64,000 nt of DNA. Source: Flavihumibacter sp. UBA7668 (GTDB taxonomy: Bacteria > Bacteroidota > Bacteroidia > Chitinophagales > Chitinophagaceae). Positions 61,709-64,000 of this stretch are shown here, in pieces (positions within the stretch are counted from its first letter, which is position 1; each line of letters opens with the position of its first letter). The notes under the pieces were generated by a model. It had not been told where the DNA came from, did no database searches, and was given only the letters and a program-made list of their open reading frames with translations. The translations under genes and the position numbers were made by a program. The stretch lies in the NCBI RefSeq assembly GCF_002483205.1, contig NZ_DLHM01000005.1:939804-1003803 (forward strand), written 5' to 3'.

Positions 61709-64000
61709 ATGAAGAAAAGTAAAAAGGCGGTACCAGTGGTGCAGGAAATGATAGAGGTGACGGGTGCAAGGGAACATAATTTGAAAAATATTGATATTCA
61801 ATTGCCTAAAAACCAGCTGGTGGTTTTTACCGGCGTAAGCGGTAGTGGGAAATCCTCCCTGGCTTTTGATACTATTTATAACGAAGGGCAACGTCGTTAT
61901 ATGGAAAGCTTTTCCGCCTATGCACGCCAGTTCGTGGGTGATATGGAACGGCCGGATGTAGACCGGATTACCGGCCTCTCGCCCGTAATCTCCATTGAAC
62001 AAAAAACGACCAATAAAAATCCGCGTTCTACCGTTGGCACCATCACCGAAGTCTACGATTTTATGCGTCTGCTCTATGCCCGCGCATCCGACGCCTTCAG
62101 TTATAACACCGGCAAACGAATGACAAAGTTCTCCGAAGAGGAAATTGTCGAAAATATTTTCAGCAAGTACGAAAAGAAAAAAATCTCTCTGCTGGCACCG
62201 CTGGTAAGAGGCCGGAAAGGACATTACAGAGAACTTTTCGAAGATATCCGCAAAAAAGGTTACCTCAAGGTTCGGGTAGATGGTGAAGTCAAAGACCTGA
62301 TTCCCAAAATGCAGGTGGATCGCTATAAAATCCATGATATCGAAGTCGTGATCGATCGCATGGCCGTTACCCCTGATATGAAACTTCGCCTGAGTCAGAG
62401 TGTTCAGAAATCCATGCAGGTAGGAAAGGGACTCCTCTTTTTATTACTAAATGATAACAACCAATTAATCCAATACAGCCGGCAGTTAATGTGCGAAGAC
62501 ACCGGTATTTCCTACGAGGAGCCATCGCCCAATAGTTTCTCTTTCAATTCGCCTTATGGTGCCTGCCCAACCTGCAAGGGCCTCGGAACCGTTTACCAGA
62601 TTAGTATGGAAAAAGTGATTCCTGACTGGGATAAAAGTATCAAAGAAGGCGCGATCGCACCGTTGGGTGAAGAACGGGAAGCTTATGTGTACAAACAAGT
62701 GCAGCAAATCGCAAAGAAACATAAAATCGATCTGAAAAAACCGGTGCGAGATCTTCCAACATCCGCATTAAATCTGATACTCTATGCAAATGAAACTGGT
62801 AGTGATTCAACCGAATTTGATTTTGATGAAATGGCTGGCGCAGAGCGTGTATATGCTGAAGAATTTGAAGGCGTAATTCCTCAATTGAAACGCTGGTTCG
62901 CTACCGCAGGCTCGGAAGGAATTCGCGAATGGGCAGAAAGTTATATGGATCTCACTACTTGTTCTACTTGTGATGGTGCCAGATTAAGAAAAGAAAGTCT
63001 ATGGTTCCGCGTGGATGGAAAAAATATTGCCGAAATCAGCAACTATAATCTGGACAAACTGCTGGCCTGGTTTGATGGCATGGAGAAACGCATCAGTGCC
63101 AAACAACAAATTATTGCAAAAGATATTTTAAAAGAAATCAGAGAACGATTACAGTTTCTGCTTGATGTCGGCTTAACCTATCTTACCCTTAACCGCTCTT
63201 CTAAAACCCTGAGTGGTGGAGAATCCCAGAGAATCCGTTTGGCTACACAGATCGGCTCTCAATTGCAGGGTATCACGTATGTGTTGGATGAACCAAGTAT
63301 CGGACTACATCAGCGCGATAACCATCGACTGATTACAGCTTTGCAAAATCTGCGTGATATCGGGAACAGTGTGTTGGTTGTTGAACACGATAAGGATATC
63401 ATGATGGCCGCTGATCACCTGGTGGATATTGGTCCGCGTGCCGGGAAATTCGGCGGACAAATAGTTGCGCAGGGAACTCCGCAGGAAGTGCTGGCATCCA
63501 ATTCAGAAACTGCACAATACCTGAGTGGAAAAAAAAGTATTGAAGTTCCGCAGGCCCGCAGAAAAGGAAATGGTTCCGTTTTGGATTTGAAAGGTGCTAA
63601 AGGAAATAACCTGAAAAATATTTCCGTAAAATTTCCACTGGGTAAACTTATTCTGGTTACAGGAGTGAGCGGTAGTGGAAAGAGTACGCTGATCAATGAA
63701 ACCCTTTATCCGATTTTATCGCAGCATTGTTATGAATCCAAACAAAAGCCGCTGGAGTATAAAACTATCAAAGGACTTGAGCATATCGATAAAGTGATTG
63801 AAATTGATCAGTCTCCCATTGGCAGAACACCCCGTAGTAATCCTGCCACCTATTGCGGATTCTTTACAGAAATAAGACAATTGTTTGCCGCTGTTCCCGA
63901 AGCTAAAATCCGGGGATATGCAGCAGGCAGATTCTCCTTCAATGTAAAAGGCGGCCGTTGTGATACCTGCGAAGGTGGTGGTATGCGGGTAATTGAAATG
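61709..64000 (+). CDS. uvrA: Excinuclease ABC subunit A, 3' end missing
   Basis: 764 codons are visible of a protein usually about 940 residues long; the frame runs off the window. UvrA is the damage-sensing ATPase of nucleotide excision repair. It begins IEVTGAREHNLKNIDIQLP with the first Walker A GVSGSGKS (residues 42-49). A zinc module CPTCKG appears near base 62565 and CSTCDGAR near 62962. The ABC signature LSGGESQRIRLATQIGSQ and Walker B YVLDEPSIGLHQRDN follow near 63210-63315, then the second Walker A GVSGSGKSTL near 63664, and the last visible residues GGRCDTCEGGGMRVIEM are the second-half zinc module. The start ATG at 61709 follows the inverted repeat. Confidence 0.97.
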   Translation, partial: MKKSKKAVPVVQEMIEVTGAREHNLKNIDIQLPKNQLVVFTGVSGSGKSSLAFDTIYNEGQRRYMESFSAYARQFVGDMERPDVDRITGLSPVISIEQKTTNKNPRSTVGTITEVYDFMRLLYARASDAFSYNTGKRMTKFSEEEIVENIFSKYEKKKISLLAPLVRGRKGHYRELFEDIRKKGYLKVRVDGEVKDLIPKMQVDRYKIHDIEVVIDRMAVTPDMKLRLSQSVQKSMQVGKGLLFLLLNDNNQLIQYSRQLMCEDTGISYEEPSPNSFSFNSPYGACPTCKGLGTVYQISMEKVIPDWDKSIKEGAIAPLGEEREAYVYKQVQQIAKKHKIDLKKPVRDLPTSALNLILYANETGSDSTEFDFDEMAGAERVYAEEFEGVIPQLKRWFATAGSEGIREWAESYMDLTTCSTCDGARLRKESLWFRVDGKNIAEISNYNLDKLLAWFDGMEKRISAKQQIIAKDILKEIRERLQFLLDVGLTYLTLNRSSKTLSGGESQRIRLATQIGSQLQGITYVLDEPSIGLHQRDNHRLITALQNLRDIGNSVLVVEHDKDIMMAADHLVDIGPRAGKFGGQIVAQGTPQEVLASNSETAQYLSGKKSIEVPQARRKGNGSVLDLKGAKGNNLKNISVKFPLGKLILVTGVSGSGKSTLINETLYPILSQHCYESKQKPLEYKTIKGLEHIDKVIEIDQSPIGRTPRSNPATYCGFFTEIRQLFAAVPEAKIRGYAAGRFSFNVKGGRCDTCEGGGMRVIEM

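Noticed and set aside
61691..62335. Minus-strand 214-residue open frame opposite uvrA
   Set aside because: It mirrors uvrA codons; its Phe/His-rich composition is that of a shadow frame.
1..64000. CRISPR arrays, tRNA or rRNA genes, insertion sequences, phage genes
   Set aside because: No regularly spaced repeats, cloverleaf-like sequences, transposase or phage proteins were seen on reading the window.

Overview
The window is a stretch of a Bacteroidota chromosome, most likely from the Chitinophagaceae or close relatives. The reasons are two SusC/SusD pairs, FG-GAP/UnbV and GH92 proteins, LytTR signalling, Tat-exported Gfo/Idh enzymes, few Shine-Dalgarno sites, and Bacteroidota-type promoters (TTTG, about 19-20 bp, TAnnTTTG). 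No rRNA, tRNA, CRISPR array, insertion sequence or phage gene was seen. The genus cannot be fixed from the sequence.

Bases 1-17036 look like an amino-sugar locus. It starts with a GH20 beta-hexosaminidase cut by the window edge and a CRTAC1-like surface lipoprotein. An SDR/AraC pair and a DoxX gene follow. Then comes a tight seven-gene operon (7305-17036): exported Gfo/Idh oxidoreductase, a FucP-type sugar transporter fused to a second Gfo/Idh-type enzyme through an internal signal peptide, NagA, a NagB-like protein with altered active-site residues, a LacI regulator, a Tat-exported FAD oxidoreductase and another exported Gfo/Idh protein. My inference is that an N-acetylhexosamine or a modified derivative is released outside, altered by redox enzymes in the periplasm, imported, then deacetylated and processed. 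This operon is the best candidate here for an undescribed pathway.

Bases 17045-24603 are mixed: a VanZ-like protein, a methyltransferase, an exported metallophosphoesterase, a decayed enolase-superfamily gene, an AraC gene with an in-frame amber codon, a quinone reductase, and an OmpR-type two-component system facing a SusCD locus. Bases 24812-34869 hold SusC, SusD and two GH92 alpha-mannosidases, the second fused to a basic-secretory-protein peptidase domain. Four GTT repeats at exact 11-bp steps lie between the sensor kinase and SusC. With GH20 and NagA nearby, host- or fungus-type N-glycan or mannan use is plausible.

Bases 35041-47571 contain a HicAB toxin-antitoxin pair, a LytS/LytTR system followed by an outer-membrane beta-barrel receptor, an RND tripartite efflux operon on the minus strand, a small secreted protein and a NagX/DUF5009 membrane protein. 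Bases 47750-55317 hold a second SusCD pair convergent with two phosphatases (a GDPD-alkaline phosphatase fusion and a purple acid phosphatase). TAAC repeats at 11-bp steps precede SusC, as in PhoB/PhoP-type sites, so this may be a phosphoester-scavenging locus.

Bases 55482-64000 carry a DUF1579 protein, a phytoene-desaturase-like FAD enzyme with a YeiH-type transporter, and a minus-strand methionine operon (cystathionine gamma-synthase type enzyme, homoserine dehydrogenase). A SAM-I riboswitch with visible promoter and intrinsic terminator controls that operon. A perfect 24-bp inverted repeat separates it from uvrA, which runs off the right edge.
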